A stretch of 64,000 bases of DNA from an uncultured Aquimarina sp. GTDB lineage: Bacteria > Bacteroidota > Bacteroidia > Flavobacteriales > Flavobacteriaceae. Location of the stretch: assembly GCA_947498785.1 (NCBI GenBank), contig CANMLS010000009.1:62001-126000 (forward strand), in the 5' to 3' direction. The notes under the pieces were generated by a model. The model did not search any database and had not been told where the DNA came from. It saw nothing but the letters and a program-made list of their open reading frames with translations. This document shows, piece by piece, positions 9,800 through 18,913 of the stretch. Each line of letters begins with the position of its first letter. Position 1 is the stretch's first letter. The position numbers were made by a program, and so were the translations under genes.

Positions 9800-9819
9800 G
9801 CGTATAACAATACATCCGT

Positions 9820-12800
9820 ATGATATATAAATGTTTACTGTTTTTTGTTAGTATATTCTTTCTTGTTAATTGTACAGGAAAAGAAGAGGCAATAGTAAAT
9901 ACTACTAATAAAGTATTTGAAAATCTGGAAGTTTCTACAACAGGAATTACATTCAATAATGTACTTACAGAAAATGATTCTTTAAATTATTTTACTTACT
10001 CTTATTTATATATGGGTGGAGGTGTAGCAACTGGAGATATTAATAATGACGGCCTAATAGATATTTATTTTACTGGAAATCAAGTATCGAATAAACTATA
10101 TCTAAATAAAGGTAACCTTAAATTTGAAGATGTTACTGAAAAAGCTGGAGTCTCTGGAGATAAGAGATGGTATACTGGGGTTACAATGGTCGATATTAAT
10201 GGAGATGGTCTTTTAGATATTTACTGTTCTGTAGGAGGAAAGTTTGGAACAAAAAATAATCAACTTTTTTTAAACAATGGCCCTTCGAAAAGCTCAGGAC
10301 AAGTAACATTTTCTGAAAAAGCATCAGAATATGGTATAGACGATATAGGAAATAGTGTTCAAGGTACATTTTTTGACTACGATAATGACGGGGACTTAGA
10401 TCTATACACAGCTAATTATCCTCCTACAAGTTTCAATGCTCCAAATTATTACTATAAATTTAAAATGAAAAATGTAAAAGATCATGAAAGTGATCATTTA
10501 TATAGAAATGATGGAAATGTATTTACAGACGTTACCGAGGATTCAGGAATTAAAAACTTTGGTCTTACTTTGAGTGCAACTATAGGAGATCTAAATAATG
10601 ATGGATGGTCTGATATTTATGTATCTAATGATTTTAGTACTCCTGATTTTCTATATTTAAATAATCAAGACGGTACTTTTAAGGAAGTAGTAAAAAAAGC
10701 CACTGCACATACTGCGTTTTTTGGTATGGGAGTAGATATATCAGATTATAACAATGATGGTAACTTGGATATTTTTCAGGTAGATATGGATGCCCAATCC
10801 AATCGTCGCAAAAAGTCGAATATGGCAAGTATGAATCCACAACTGTTTTGGAGTACTGTCAATTCAGGATTTCATTATCAGTATATGCATAATTGTCTAC
10901 AATCCAATACAGGTGTGCTTAAAGACGGAGTGCCACAGTTCTCTAATATTTCCAGAATAACAGGAACTTCTTCAACAGATTGGAGTTGGGGACCTCTTTT
11001 TGCAGATTTTGATAATGATGGGCGTAAAGATTTGTTTGTCTCCAATGGTACCAGAAGAGAAATAAATAACAACGATTATTTTAAAAGTTTAGATAAAATT
11101 AAGAATATAAAAGACAGCCTTTTACAAAGAAGTTTAAAAATCCCTTCAGAAAAGATCGATAATTTTATATTTCGCAATGTCGGGGATCATGATTTTAAAA
11201 AGGTTAATGAAGATTGGGGGATTCAATATGAAGGTTTCTCCAATGGAGTTGCTTACGCTGATCTGGATAATGATGGAGATTTGGAGATTATTACTAATAA
11301 TATAGATGATTACGCATCTGTTTTTGAGAATAAAAGTTCTGAAAAAAATAATTATATAACGATCCAATTTGAAAGTAGCTCTAATAATACATTTGGTTTA
11401 GGAAATCGAGCATACTTAAAAAATAATGGAGAAATTCAAATGCAGGAACTTACTTTAACTCGGGGGTTTCAATCCTCTGTTGCACCAGAGTTACATTTTG
11501 GGGTTAATCAATCAAAAACAATTGAAGAAATAGAAATCGTTTGGACTGACGGAAAATCGCAAGTATTGAAAAATATCAATGCAAATCAAAAACTAATTAT
11601 AAAACATAGTGAAGCTTCAAATGAGCAAAAAGAAGCTCATGAAATAACTACACTTTTTACTTCAAATTTTACTTCAAAAGAAAACGAATTTTTTCCAGAG
11701 CATATTCATAAAGAGAATAGTTATGATGATTTTTCCAAACAAATCTTACTTCCACATAAGATGTCGAAATTTGGTCCAGGAATGGCGGTTGGAGATCTAA
11801 ATAATGATGGGTTAGAAGATTATTTTGTGGGAGGGGCTCACAATTATTCTGGGAGTTTATTTTTTCAAAAAGGTGATGGATTCGAAAAACAAACAATTGA
11901 GGCTCTTGAAAAAGATAAAGCAAATGAGGATATAGGGGCTGTCATTTTTGATGTAGATCAGGATGGTGATAATGATTTATATGTGGTGAGCGGCGGATAC
12001 GAATTTTCATCAAGGTCAGAAATGTTACAGGATAGAGTATACCTTAATGATGGTAAAGGACATTTTGATAGGGCAGAGACAGGAGTTTTGCCTAAGATGA
12101 TTACTAGTGGTTCTAGAGTGTATCATGCAGATTTTGATAAAGATGGAAAACAGGATATACTTGTTTTAGGACGTCAGGTGCCAGAAAATTATCCTGCTCC
12201 GGCAAGTAGTTATTTATTAAAAAATATTAGTAAAAACGGTAATGCAAAATTTGAAAACGTAACTGACTCGCAAGCAAAAGAATTTATAGATCTTGGTATG
12301 GCTACAAGTGCTGTAATTACAGATTTTGATAATGATGATTGGTTGGATATTATAATAGTTGGAGAATGGATGCCAATTCGTGTTTTTAAAAATGTAAAAA
12401 CAGGGTTTAAAGAAGTATCAGAAGAATTGGGATTAACAAAAGATACCACAGGTTGGTGGTGGAGTATTGCCGCAGGAGATTTTGATAAGGATGGAGATAT
12501 GGACTACCTAGTTGGTAATAATGGGCTAAATTATAAATATCAGGCTACTGTAGAAGAAACTTTTGATATATATGTAAGTGATTTTGATAGAGATAATAAG
12601 AATGATATTGTACTTAGTTATTACAATGAAGGGGAACAATTTCCGTTAAGAGGTAGGCAATGTTCATCTGATCAAATCCCAGGAATTAAACATAAGTTTA
12701 AAGATTACAAAAGCTTTTCTGAAGCTACATTAGTAGATGTTTATACCAAAAAATCCTTAGAATCGTCTTTGCATTATCAGGTAAAGTCTTTTGCGAGTAT

Positions 12801-13161
12801 CTATTTAGAAAATCAAGGAGATACTTTTGTTATTCATAAGCTTCCGACAGAAGCTCAAATTTCATCAATTAATCAAATTTTAGTTGAAGACTTTGATCAA
12901 GATGGCAATCTGGATGCAGTTATAGGAGGAAACCTATATGCTTCAGAGGTAGAAACACCTCGAAATGATGCTAGTTATGGACTATTTATGAAAGGTAATG
13001 GACATGGTAAGTTCGAACCCATTTCGCCCTCTATAAGTGGTTTGATGCTAGAAGGAGATGTCAAAGACTTATCTTCATTAAAGGTGAAGGATTCTAAATT
13101 TATTATTGCTGCCAAAAACAATAATTATTTACAATTCGTCAAAATTGCTACTGATAATTAG
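9820..13161 (+). CDS. VCBS/FG-GAP repeat lipoprotein with ASPIC/UnbV domain
   Basis: This 1113-residue secreted lipoprotein (signal ending FLVNCTGK) is built from many FG-GAP/VCBS repeats with calcium-type loops such as DINNDGLIDIYF and DFDNDGRKDLFV. The repeats probably fold as two beta-propellers on either side of an ASPIC/UnbV domain (about 515-600). Proteins of this type often sit beside SusCD pairs in Flavobacteriaceae and are thought to bind glycans or other surface ligands. No catalytic residues are recognised. It shares strand and locus with susCD, but the terminator between them implies its own promoter or read-through. Confidence 0.9.
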   Translation: MIYKCLLFFVSIFFLVNCTGKEEAIVNTTNKVFENLEVSTTGITFNNVLTENDSLNYFTYSYLYMGGGVATGDINNDGLIDIYFTGNQVSNKLYLNKGNLKFEDVTEKAGVSGDKRWYTGVTMVDINGDGLLDIYCSVGGKFGTKNNQLFLNNGPSKSSGQVTFSEKASEYGIDDIGNSVQGTFFDYDNDGDLDLYTANYPPTSFNAPNYYYKFKMKNVKDHESDHLYRNDGNVFTDVTEDSGIKNFGLTLSATIGDLNNDGWSDIYVSNDFSTPDFLYLNNQDGTFKEVVKKATAHTAFFGMGVDISDYNNDGNLDIFQVDMDAQSNRRKKSNMASMNPQLFWSTVNSGFHYQYMHNCLQSNTGVLKDGVPQFSNISRITGTSSTDWSWGPLFADFDNDGRKDLFVSNGTRREINNNDYFKSLDKIKNIKDSLLQRSLKIPSEKIDNFIFRNVGDHDFKKVNEDWGIQYEGFSNGVAYADLDNDGDLEIITNNIDDYASVFENKSSEKNNYITIQFESSSNNTFGLGNRAYLKNNGEIQMQELTLTRGFQSSVAPELHFGVNQSKTIEEIEIVWTDGKSQVLKNINANQKLIIKHSEASNEQKEAHEITTLFTSNFTSKENEFFPEHIHKENSYDDFSKQILLPHKMSKFGPGMAVGDLNNDGLEDYFVGGAHNYSGSLFFQKGDGFEKQTIEALEKDKANEDIGAVIFDVDQDGDNDLYVVSGGYEFSSRSEMLQDRVYLNDGKGHFDRAETGVLPKMITSGSRVYHADFDKDGKQDILVLGRQVPENYPAPASSYLLKNISKNGNAKFENVTDSQAKEFIDLGMATSAVITDFDNDDWLDIIIVGEWMPIRVFKNVKTGFKEVSEELGLTKDTTGWWWSIAAGDFDKDGDMDYLVGNNGLNYKYQATVEETFDIYVSDFDRDNKNDIVLSYYNEGEQFPLRGRQCSSDQIPGIKHKFKDYKSFSEATLVDVYTKKSLESSLHYQVKSFASIYLENQGDTFVIHKLPTEAQISSINQILVEDFDQDGNLDAVIGGNLYASEVETPRNDASYGLFMKGNGHGKFEPISPSISGLMLEGDVKDLSSLKVKDSKFIIAAKNNNYLQFVKIATDN

Positions 13162-13389
13162 AAATACTATGCTTTAAGATGCGTATTTGATCAATTGTAC
13201 ATTAATAACTCATCTAGACTTCTCGATATAAGGTTTCTATGTATGCTTAGAAATTGGAATTTTTTTATTTCCGTATTTGGTAAAAGTTTAAATCACATCA
13301 TTTACTAATTTTTACCATAAAACATTTTATAGCAAACAAAGAAAGACGGATGTCATTGATAATAATTAGAATATATTTTTCTATTATTT

Positions 13390-13929
13390 CTAAAGAACTT
13401 TTTGTAAATCAAAATTGAGAAAAACTAAAATATTGTTAGCAATCTTTTTATTCATAATACTGGGAATTTTGATGTCAAAATCTTCTGATTTAGTTTTAAA
13501 AGAAGAAGATATTGAGATTACATTTTTTTCTTTATTTAATGTAGCTTTTACAGTTAGATCTTTTGTTTTTCCATGAAGAGTCAATATACCTTTAATATAG
13601 TATTCACTTTTCAAGTTATTTTTATCAAAATCAATTAATTTACCTTTAAATGTAGCTTTTGGATAGTCATCAGATTCAACATAATTTTCATTAAAATGTT
13701 CTTCCATTAGTTTATTTTTAAACCTGAATCTTTTCATTAGCACTAATGCAGCAAACTCACCATTATCTGTATTCAAAATAGCAGTGGCGACACTATTTTT
13801 CGCCTTAATCTCTTCAAAAAGAGGTACTGATGCTTCAAATTTGATGATTCCTTTTTTAGTAAAATATTTTTCTTGACTGACAACAAATGAAGTAGTCAAT
13901 AATAGAATAAATACAATTATATTTTTCAT
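13390..13929 (-). CDS. YceI family periplasmic protein
   Basis: This 179-residue protein has a signal peptide ending near VVSQEKYF and a YceI-like lipocalin fold. Recognisable blocks are IKFEASVP, ATFKGKLIDFDKN, and YYIKGILTLHGKTKDLTVKATL. YceI proteins bind isoprenoid lipids such as polyprenols or quinone-like molecules. It is transcribed together with the monohaem lipoprotein gene 23 bases upstream (13953-14315), and DUF5777 and a second haem protein lie next to them. This suggests an envelope redox or lipid-handling module. Confidence 0.85.
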   Translation of the reverse strand: MKNIIVFILLLTTSFVVSQEKYFTKKGIIKFEASVPLFEEIKAKNSVATAILNTDNGEFAALVLMKRFRFKNKLMEEHFNENYVESDDYPKATFKGKLIDFDKNNLKSEYYIKGILTLHGKTKDLTVKATLNKEKNVISISSSFKTKSEDFDIKIPSIMNKKIANNILVFLNFDLQKVL

Positions 13930-13952
13930 TATCAGGGGTATACTTTGCTAAA

Positions 13953-14315
13953 TTATTGTTCTAGTAATCCATCATTTCTCCATTGAATAATGATATCTAT
14001 ACTAGGTTGCGGCAATCTTGGTCCTCCAGAAGGCATTAAAAAATTAATGTCTGTAGAGGATACCCTATCAACTAAATTTCTGTTATCCACAGCATCTTTT
14101 ACCTGTTCGAAAGTGAGTAAAGGCATCGGAGCAAAATTTGTTGGGGGATCATTATGACAAAGAATACAGTTATTATCTATTATATTTTTAACATTATCAT
14201 ATGTGACTAAGTTTACAGGAGTAACATTGATTAAATCACTTTCACTATCGTTTTCACAACTAACCGTGATCCATATTAAACCAATAATTATAAACTTTGG
14301 GATTGATATTCTCAT
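13953..14315 (-). CDS. Monohaem c-type cytochrome-like lipoprotein
   Basis: This 120-residue lipoprotein has a signal ending in WITVSCEND and a single CILCH haem-binding motif near residue 55. A probable distal ligand is the Met in NFLMPSGG. The C-terminal phrase LPQPSIDIIIQW is shared with the protein at 15709-16092, so the two are paralogues. It could carry electrons at the outer face of the cell envelope. It sits 23 bases upstream of the YceI gene on the same strand. Confidence 0.8.
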   Translation of the reverse strand: MRISIPKFIIIGLIWITVSCENDSESDLINVTPVNLVTYDNVKNIIDNNCILCHNDPPTNFAPMPLLTFEQVKDAVDNRNLVDRVSSTDINFLMPSGGPRLPQPSIDIIIQWRNDGLLEQ

Positions 14316-14599
14316 ACTTTTATGGAGTAGTTTTTACAGATTTAGAAATTATATTAAAAATAACAGATATCCAAAATAAAATCGAAATTAAGAGACTATT
14401 ATATTTTTAAGATAGATTAGTTATAAAAATATTACAATAAAAAAAATATTGATAAGCATATAAGTTATTGCTTTAGATAGTTTCTAGATACAAATATATA
14501 TAATCACCTGTCAAAGATATCCAACACAAAAAGGAAAGTTTTACAGTAAATGTTACCTATATAGTGATAGAATTTTCAAAAAATCAAAATATTTTTTCA

Positions 14600-14815
14600 A
14601 AAAAAATTAAATAAGACTATTATTGTAGAAGGAGAACTTACAGAAATTGAAGAGAATGCTATAATACAGAATGAAATAATATATAGCACATTTGATATCA
14701 ATGTAGATCAATCAAAGTATACTCTTGGGACGTTTTAAAGATTAAAGGTAGATGTATAGAGTATGATGATCTCTTGGAAATCATAAAATTAGATCAGACT
14801 TCAATATTAGAATAG
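14600..14815 (+). pseudogene. Frameshifted OB-fold (tRNA_anti-like) protein remnant
   Basis: No open reading frame is called here, but two adjacent frames join into one protein-like reading. The first reads NKTIIVEGELTEIEENA through DQSKYTLG and then reaches a stop. One base out of frame, DVLKIKGRCIEYDDLLEIIK runs to LDQTSILE and a stop at 14813-14815. The join suggests loss of one G in a GGG run. The pattern of VEG, then G-D-VLKIKG-C, then a final strand resembles the tRNA_anti-like OB-fold family. The start is not clear, so the left edge is approximate. Confidence 0.5.
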
Positions 14816-14848
14816 TTTTTTGTTTTACTAATTTATAAAACCTTTCTT

Positions 14849-15703
14849 ATGAAAAAAGTTTTAATACTTTTATTGGTAGTACCTTATGTATTATTTGCTC
14901 AAGATGATTTACTTAAAGAATTAGAATCAGATGTGCAAGAAGATAATTATGCTGAAGCTGCTTTTAAAGGGTTAAAAATTGTGAATTTTGAATCAACCAA
15001 GTTGGTAAATAAAAAAAATCTTTTTTTTATTGTAGCCCACAGGTTTGGAAGTGTAGAGAATGGGATAGATGACTTTTTTGGATTGGATCAAGCAGTTACG
15101 CAACTTAAGTTTATTTATGGAATTACTGATGCAATCAATATTGGTATTGCAAGAAGTTCTTTTCAGAAAACTTATGGAGGACATGTTAAATACAGATTGA
15201 TAAGACAGAAGAAAAACGGGTTTCCAGTTACCATTGTTGGATATAACCTAGTTACTATAAATACAGCTTTGGAGAAGGATTTATTACCCAATTTGGAGTT
15301 TAGTAATAGAGTTTCTTATACATCCCAGATTTTAATCTCTAAGAAAATAACTAAAAATTTGTCATTAGAATTGGTACCATCTTATCTGCACGAAAACTAT
15401 GTTAGATTTGATGATCAAGATAATTCCCAATTTCTTATGGGTATGGGAGGCAGATATAAACTAACCAAGCGTTTTAGTCTAAATATAGATTATGGAGTAC
15501 ATTTAAATAGGAGTACTACATCTACATTTAAAAATCCACTATCTATAGGGTTTGATATAGAAACAGGAGGCCATGTATTTCAACTCCATTTTACCAATGC
15601 ACAGCCTATGTTTGAAAATGGTTTCTTAGGTCAGGCTTCGGGAGATTGGGGTGATGGAGATTTCTTCTTTGGATTTAACCTAAGTAGAGTTTTTGATTTA
15701 TAA
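14849..15703 (+). CDS. DUF5777 family outer-membrane beta-barrel protein
   Basis: This 284-residue protein has a signal peptide ending at LFAQDDLL and alternating hydrophobic strands ending in FFGFNLSRVFDL, as expected for an outer-membrane barrel. Characteristic blocks are HRFGSVENGIDDFFGLDQA and NIGIARSSFQKTYGGHVKYR. In Bacteroidota, DUF5777 genes commonly sit beside YceI and cytochrome-like genes, as here. Its role is unknown. It could be the pore of a small envelope redox system. It converges with the second monohaem gene, leaving only five bases between the stops. Confidence 0.78.
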   Translation: MKKVLILLLVVPYVLFAQDDLLKELESDVQEDNYAEAAFKGLKIVNFESTKLVNKKNLFFIVAHRFGSVENGIDDFFGLDQAVTQLKFIYGITDAINIGIARSSFQKTYGGHVKYRLIRQKKNGFPVTIVGYNLVTINTALEKDLLPNLEFSNRVSYTSQILISKKITKNLSLELVPSYLHENYVRFDDQDNSQFLMGMGGRYKLTKRFSLNIDYGVHLNRSTTSTFKNPLSIGFDIETGGHVFQLHFTNAQPMFENGFLGQASGDWGDGDFFFGFNLSRVFDL

Positions 15704-15708
15704 AAAAA

Positions 15709-16092
15709 CTAATTCTCTCTAAGTCCATCTGCATCCCAATCTAAAATAATATCAATTGTTGCTTGTGGTAATCGCCCACTAGGAGGCATCACATTGGCGC
15801 CAGAAGATTGAACAAACTTTAGAAGATCTCTGTTTATACCATCAATGGTTTCGTCATAATTACGCATCGGAAATGTAGCTCCTTCTGCCAATGGAATAGT
15901 ATGACAACGTAAACATTGTTCATCTATGATTGTCTTTACATCGGCATCATATGTCGTTATTTTGTTTGGGTTAGGATTTGTTTCTGGTTCTGGACCGCCA
16001 TCAGGCATGGGTTCAGTATCATCACTACTACTGCAATTAAAACAAAAGATAACGGTTAATAGTAGAAGAAACTTTTTGGTGTTATTTTTCAT
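15709..16092 (-). CDS. Monohaem c-type cytochrome-like lipoprotein (second copy)
   Basis: This 127-residue lipoprotein has a signal ending FCFNCSSSDD, a proline-rich linker (about 25-45), and one CLRCH haem motif near residue 60. A Met-Pro-Pro turn (NVMPPSGRLP) and the ending ATIDIILDWDADGL match the protein at 13953-14315. It is probably a surface or periplasmic electron carrier related to that paralogue. It lies tail-to-tail with the DUF5777 gene. Confidence 0.78.
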   Translation of the reverse strand: MKNNTKKFLLLLTVIFCFNCSSSDDTEPMPDGGPEPETNPNPNKITTYDADVKTIIDEQCLRCHTIPLAEGATFPMRNYDETIDGINRDLLKFVQSSGANVMPPSGRLPQATIDIILDWDADGLREN

Positions 16093-16165
16093 AACGTGGG
16101 GTTTTATTAGGAAATATACAAAGTTTTTAATAATTAATAGATATAACGTAATGATCTCCGTTTAA

Positions 16166-16708
16166 TTATAAAGTGATTTTTACATTATATTCTTTAAGTA
16201 TCTCCAAGTGAGATTCTAGTTCAAACTCTGAAGCTTTAAAACGATTACGTCTGATATGCGCATCTTCTTTGCGAATAATACTTCTTACAAAACGACGAAT
16301 AGCGGTCTTGTTCTCTAAAATTAATCCAGGAATAGGAATGCTTTTTCCATTGTCATTTTTGGCAACCATCGTAAAATAACTAGAATTACAATGTTTCATT
16401 TTTCCTGTTTGGATGTTTTCTGATTCTACACGAACACCCACAACCATTGAAGTATTTCCTACATGATTTACAGATGCTTTTAAGGTAACAAGTTCACCAA
16501 CCTCGATAGGTTTTAAGAAATCTACTTTGTCCACACTTGCTGTGACACAATAGGTTTCAGAATGTTTAGAAGCACAAGCAAAAGCGATTTGATCCATTAA
16601 CGATAAAATATATCCTCCATGTATTTTTCCGCTAAAATTAGAATGAGAGGGAAGCATTAATTCTGAAATCACTACTCTGGATTCTAAATTAGTTTTATAT
16701 TTTTTCAT
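16166..16708 (-). CDS. Acyl-CoA thioesterase (hotdog fold)
   Basis: This 180-residue cytoplasmic protein has the hotdog-fold thioesterase pattern. SNFSGKIHGGYILSLMDQIAF holds the conserved HGG and active-site Asp, and KVDFLKPIEVGELV follows. It hydrolyses acyl-CoA to free acid and CoA, probably in fatty-acid turnover. The C-terminal 50 residues, rich in Arg and Glu, extend beyond the core fold as in other flavobacterial members. The next gene upstream on the strand is only 11 bases away, so the two may be co-transcribed. Confidence 0.88.
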   Translation of the reverse strand: MKKYKTNLESRVVISELMLPSHSNFSGKIHGGYILSLMDQIAFACASKHSETYCVTASVDKVDFLKPIEVGELVTLKASVNHVGNTSMVVGVRVESENIQTGKMKHCNSSYFTMVAKNDNGKSIPIPGLILENKTAIRRFVRSIIRKEDAHIRRNRFKASEFELESHLEILKEYNVKITL

Positions 16709-16719
16709 TTATATTATTA

Positions 16720-17082
16720 TTACCTGTTTCTAAAATGAGGAGATTCTTCTTCCTCTACTTCTATTACAAAATACTTTGTATCCCCAAGCCAGGATACTTT
16801 AGCAAAGCGCTCTTTATACTTTAATTTTACATACCTACCTTGAAATTCTTCAAGTTTTTTAATTACATTTTTGTCTTCAACAGAAAAGCTAAATATTTGA
16901 GCACCAGATATTCCTTGACTAATTTCTCCTTCCCAGGTTTTAAAAACTATTCCTTTATTACTAAATTTTATAAGTTCTCCACTTCGGGTTCCTTCACTAT
17001 ATGAAGCAAAATATATGAAAGCGTACCACCCTGCAAAAAGAATCATAATTATAACAATAATTATTGCAAGTACTTTTTTCAT
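16720..17082 (-). CDS. Conserved small membrane-anchored protein
   Basis: This 120-residue protein has one N-terminal membrane helix (about 4-24) and a soluble domain with the conserved block SEGTRSGELIKFSNKGIVFKT. The family is common in Flavobacteriia and is sometimes named 6-phosphogluconate dehydrogenase in databases. Nothing in the sequence supports that enzymatic name, since there is no Rossmann motif. Its start overlaps the end of the next upstream gene by four bases, indicating one operon. Function unknown. Confidence 0.75.
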   Translation of the reverse strand: MKKVLAIIIVIIMILFAGWYAFIYFASYSEGTRSGELIKFSNKGIVFKTWEGEISQGISGAQIFSFSVEDKNVIKKLEEFQGRYVKLKYKERFAKVSWLGDTKYFVIEVEEEESPHFRNR

Positions 17083-17393
17083 TTTTTAAGTTTTTGATTG
17101 ATTAAAATAATAAGACCAATTCCGAAAATCATTAATCCAATACATAAAAATATATCCACAGCATAATACAACATATCGACAGAAGAACTATAATCTCCCA
17201 AATATGAATATATGTCAATGGCAAAAAAAACAGAGCACATTACATTTATGATACTTCCTATAGTCATTAATATTGAATCTATAGAACCAGATCTTATGAG
17301 GTAATAAATAGATATAATGAAGATGAGTACTTGTGGAAAAATAATAACTAACCCTCTAATTAATGTTGATATTTCAGAAAATTCTTGATTCAT
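17079..17393 (-). CDS. Small four-helix membrane protein
   Basis: This 104-residue protein consists of about four hydrophobic helices (near 12-32, 38-58, 66-75 and 80-100) and ends with charged residues. Layout and length match the protein at 18572-18898 and the decayed copy at 18914-19247, so all three look like one family. It overlaps the downstream gene by four bases and lies two bases after the serine hydrolase stop, so these genes are very likely co-transcribed. No function is recognised. Confidence 0.65.
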   Translation of the reverse strand: MNQEFSEISTLIRGLVIIFPQVLIFIISIYYLIRSGSIDSILMTIGSIINVMCSVFFAIDIYSYLGDYSSSVDMLYYAVDIFLCIGLMIFGIGLIILINQKLKK

Positions 17394-17395
17394 TA

Positions 17396-18556
17396 CTACA
17401 ATGCGTTATAAATTTTAGTTACAAATTCATCAATTTGACTTGGTTCTAACCATCTTGTTACTATTACCAAATTTTGTTTTTGATCAATAACGATAAAATT
17501 ACCTCCAAAGCCTGCGGCATAATACAAATGTTCTGGTAACCCTTTCCAATGTCTGGGCCCTTTTTGATTTAACCACCACATAAAACCATAATTAGGATTC
17601 GCTTTTGATGGTTGAATCGCTTCATCTATCCATTGTTTTGATACTAATTCATTACCGTTCCATTGACCATTATTTAAAAATAAAAGACCAAACCTAGCAT
17701 GATCCAACGTATTTATAAATAATCCTCCGCCAGAATGACCTCCACCACTTACGGATTGCATTTTTTGCCCATCAATAGTAACCCATGAATTTTCATATCC
17801 GTACCACCTCCATGTTGTGGAGGCACCAATGGGATTCATAATGTTTTCTTTTAATACTTGTGGCAAAGGAGTTCTCCAAACATTTAGTAAAGAATAAGCC
17901 AGTAAATTAACTCGTATATCATTATATTCAAAAACTGTCCCTGGATCATTAAATTCTCGATATTTCCAATCATCTATACCACCATCTCTTGGAGGGCGAT
18001 CAGCCCAATCATATCCACCCCATAATTGTCCAGACCAATCAGAAGACTGAGTGAGTAAATGCCTCCAAGTAATTTTTTTGTTGTGTTTGCCATCAAAAGT
18101 ATTGTCCCAGATATGCTTATATGTAAAATCATCTATAGAAGGAATTAACTTATGATCTACCGCTAAACCAGCGATAGTAGATAAATAGCTTTTGGTGACG
18201 CTAAATGTCATATCTACTCTATCGATATCACCCCATTTGGATATAATATATCCATCTTTAATAATCAATCCAGTCGGACCGCCTCTTTTTTTTGTTGGAC
18301 CTAAAATTTTGTGATAAGGCTCTCGTTTGAAGCCTTTTACAATTGCTTCACGAAGATCTCTTGAACCAGAATATTCATTATCTTTTGCAAACTGCACAGC
18401 TTCCCGAAGTTTTTGATCACTAATATTAAAATCAGAAGGGCTTTTTTCCTGCCAATTCCCTCGTTCGGGGAAATACATTTGTTGTGCAATTGTACTCCGA
18501 AAACTACTTCCAAAAAGAAAGATTAAGAAAAAGATTTTTATAGATATAGTCCTCAT
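17396..18556 (-). CDS. Serine hydrolase of the beta-lactamase/class C family
   Basis: This 386-residue exported enzyme (signal ending near STIAQQMYF) has the serine beta-lactamase fold. The nucleophile lies in FSVTKSY (SxxK near residue 125), the Tyr in FEYNDIRVN (YxN), and a glycine-rich HSGGG segment stands near the third motif. Family members include penicillin-binding esterases and D-amino-acid peptidases. The substrate cannot be told from the sequence. It is flanked closely by the small membrane proteins, suggesting a joint envelope function. Confidence 0.88.
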   Translation of the reverse strand: MRTISIKIFFLIFLFGSSFRSTIAQQMYFPERGNWQEKSPSDFNISDQKLREAVQFAKDNEYSGSRDLREAIVKGFKREPYHKILGPTKKRGGPTGLIIKDGYIISKWGDIDRVDMTFSVTKSYLSTIAGLAVDHKLIPSIDDFTYKHIWDNTFDGKHNKKITWRHLLTQSSDWSGQLWGGYDWADRPPRDGGIDDWKYREFNDPGTVFEYNDIRVNLLAYSLLNVWRTPLPQVLKENIMNPIGASTTWRWYGYENSWVTIDGQKMQSVSGGGHSGGGLFINTLDHARFGLLFLNNGQWNGNELVSKQWIDEAIQPSKANPNYGFMWWLNQKGPRHWKGLPEHLYYAAGFGGNFIVIDQKQNLVIVTRWLEPSQIDEFVTKIYNAL

Positions 18557-18571
18557 AGTATTTGTGCTGAG

Positions 18572-18898
18572 TTATTGTTTTGCCTTAATAAGTTTTTTCA
18601 TCATTAAGAATAGGCCTATCAAAAATAATATTGACCCTATAAAAGAAATAGCATTTACTCCAAAATTAATAATGGCATATAACTCAAATCCCCATGATTC
18701 GACCAATGTATACAAAAATTGATGTAGAATTGCTACGATTAGTATAAGGATATTACCTACAAGTATCAAAATTCCCTCTTTTGTGGATCCTATCTTACTA
18801 TTGTAATATATAGCAAGAATGATAAAGAGTATAATTGGTAAAATATAAAATAAAGCCCCTGAGACTCTTAGTAAAATTTCAGAAAAATCAAATCCCAT
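18572..18898 (-). CDS. Small four-helix membrane protein, paralogue
   Basis: This 108-residue protein has hydrophobic segments at about 10-30, 40-62 and 72-100 and a basic tail (MMKKLIKAKQ). It precedes the serine hydrolase with a 15-base gap. Arrangement and length match the protein at 17079-17393, though the sequences have diverged. Function unknown. Confidence 0.65.
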   Translation of the reverse strand: MGFDFSEILLRVSGALFYILPIILFIILAIYYNSKIGSTKEGILILVGNILILIVAILHQFLYTLVESWGFELYAIINFGVNAISFIGSILFLIGLFLMMKKLIKAKQ

Positions 18899-18913
18899 AA
18901 TAATTTTAGTTTG

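Noticed and set aside
9815-9826. CCGTATGATATA shared with the fecR-susC gap at 4385-4396
   Set aside because: A single shared 12-mer in AT-rich DNA, and here it includes the start codon, so common regulation is not supported.
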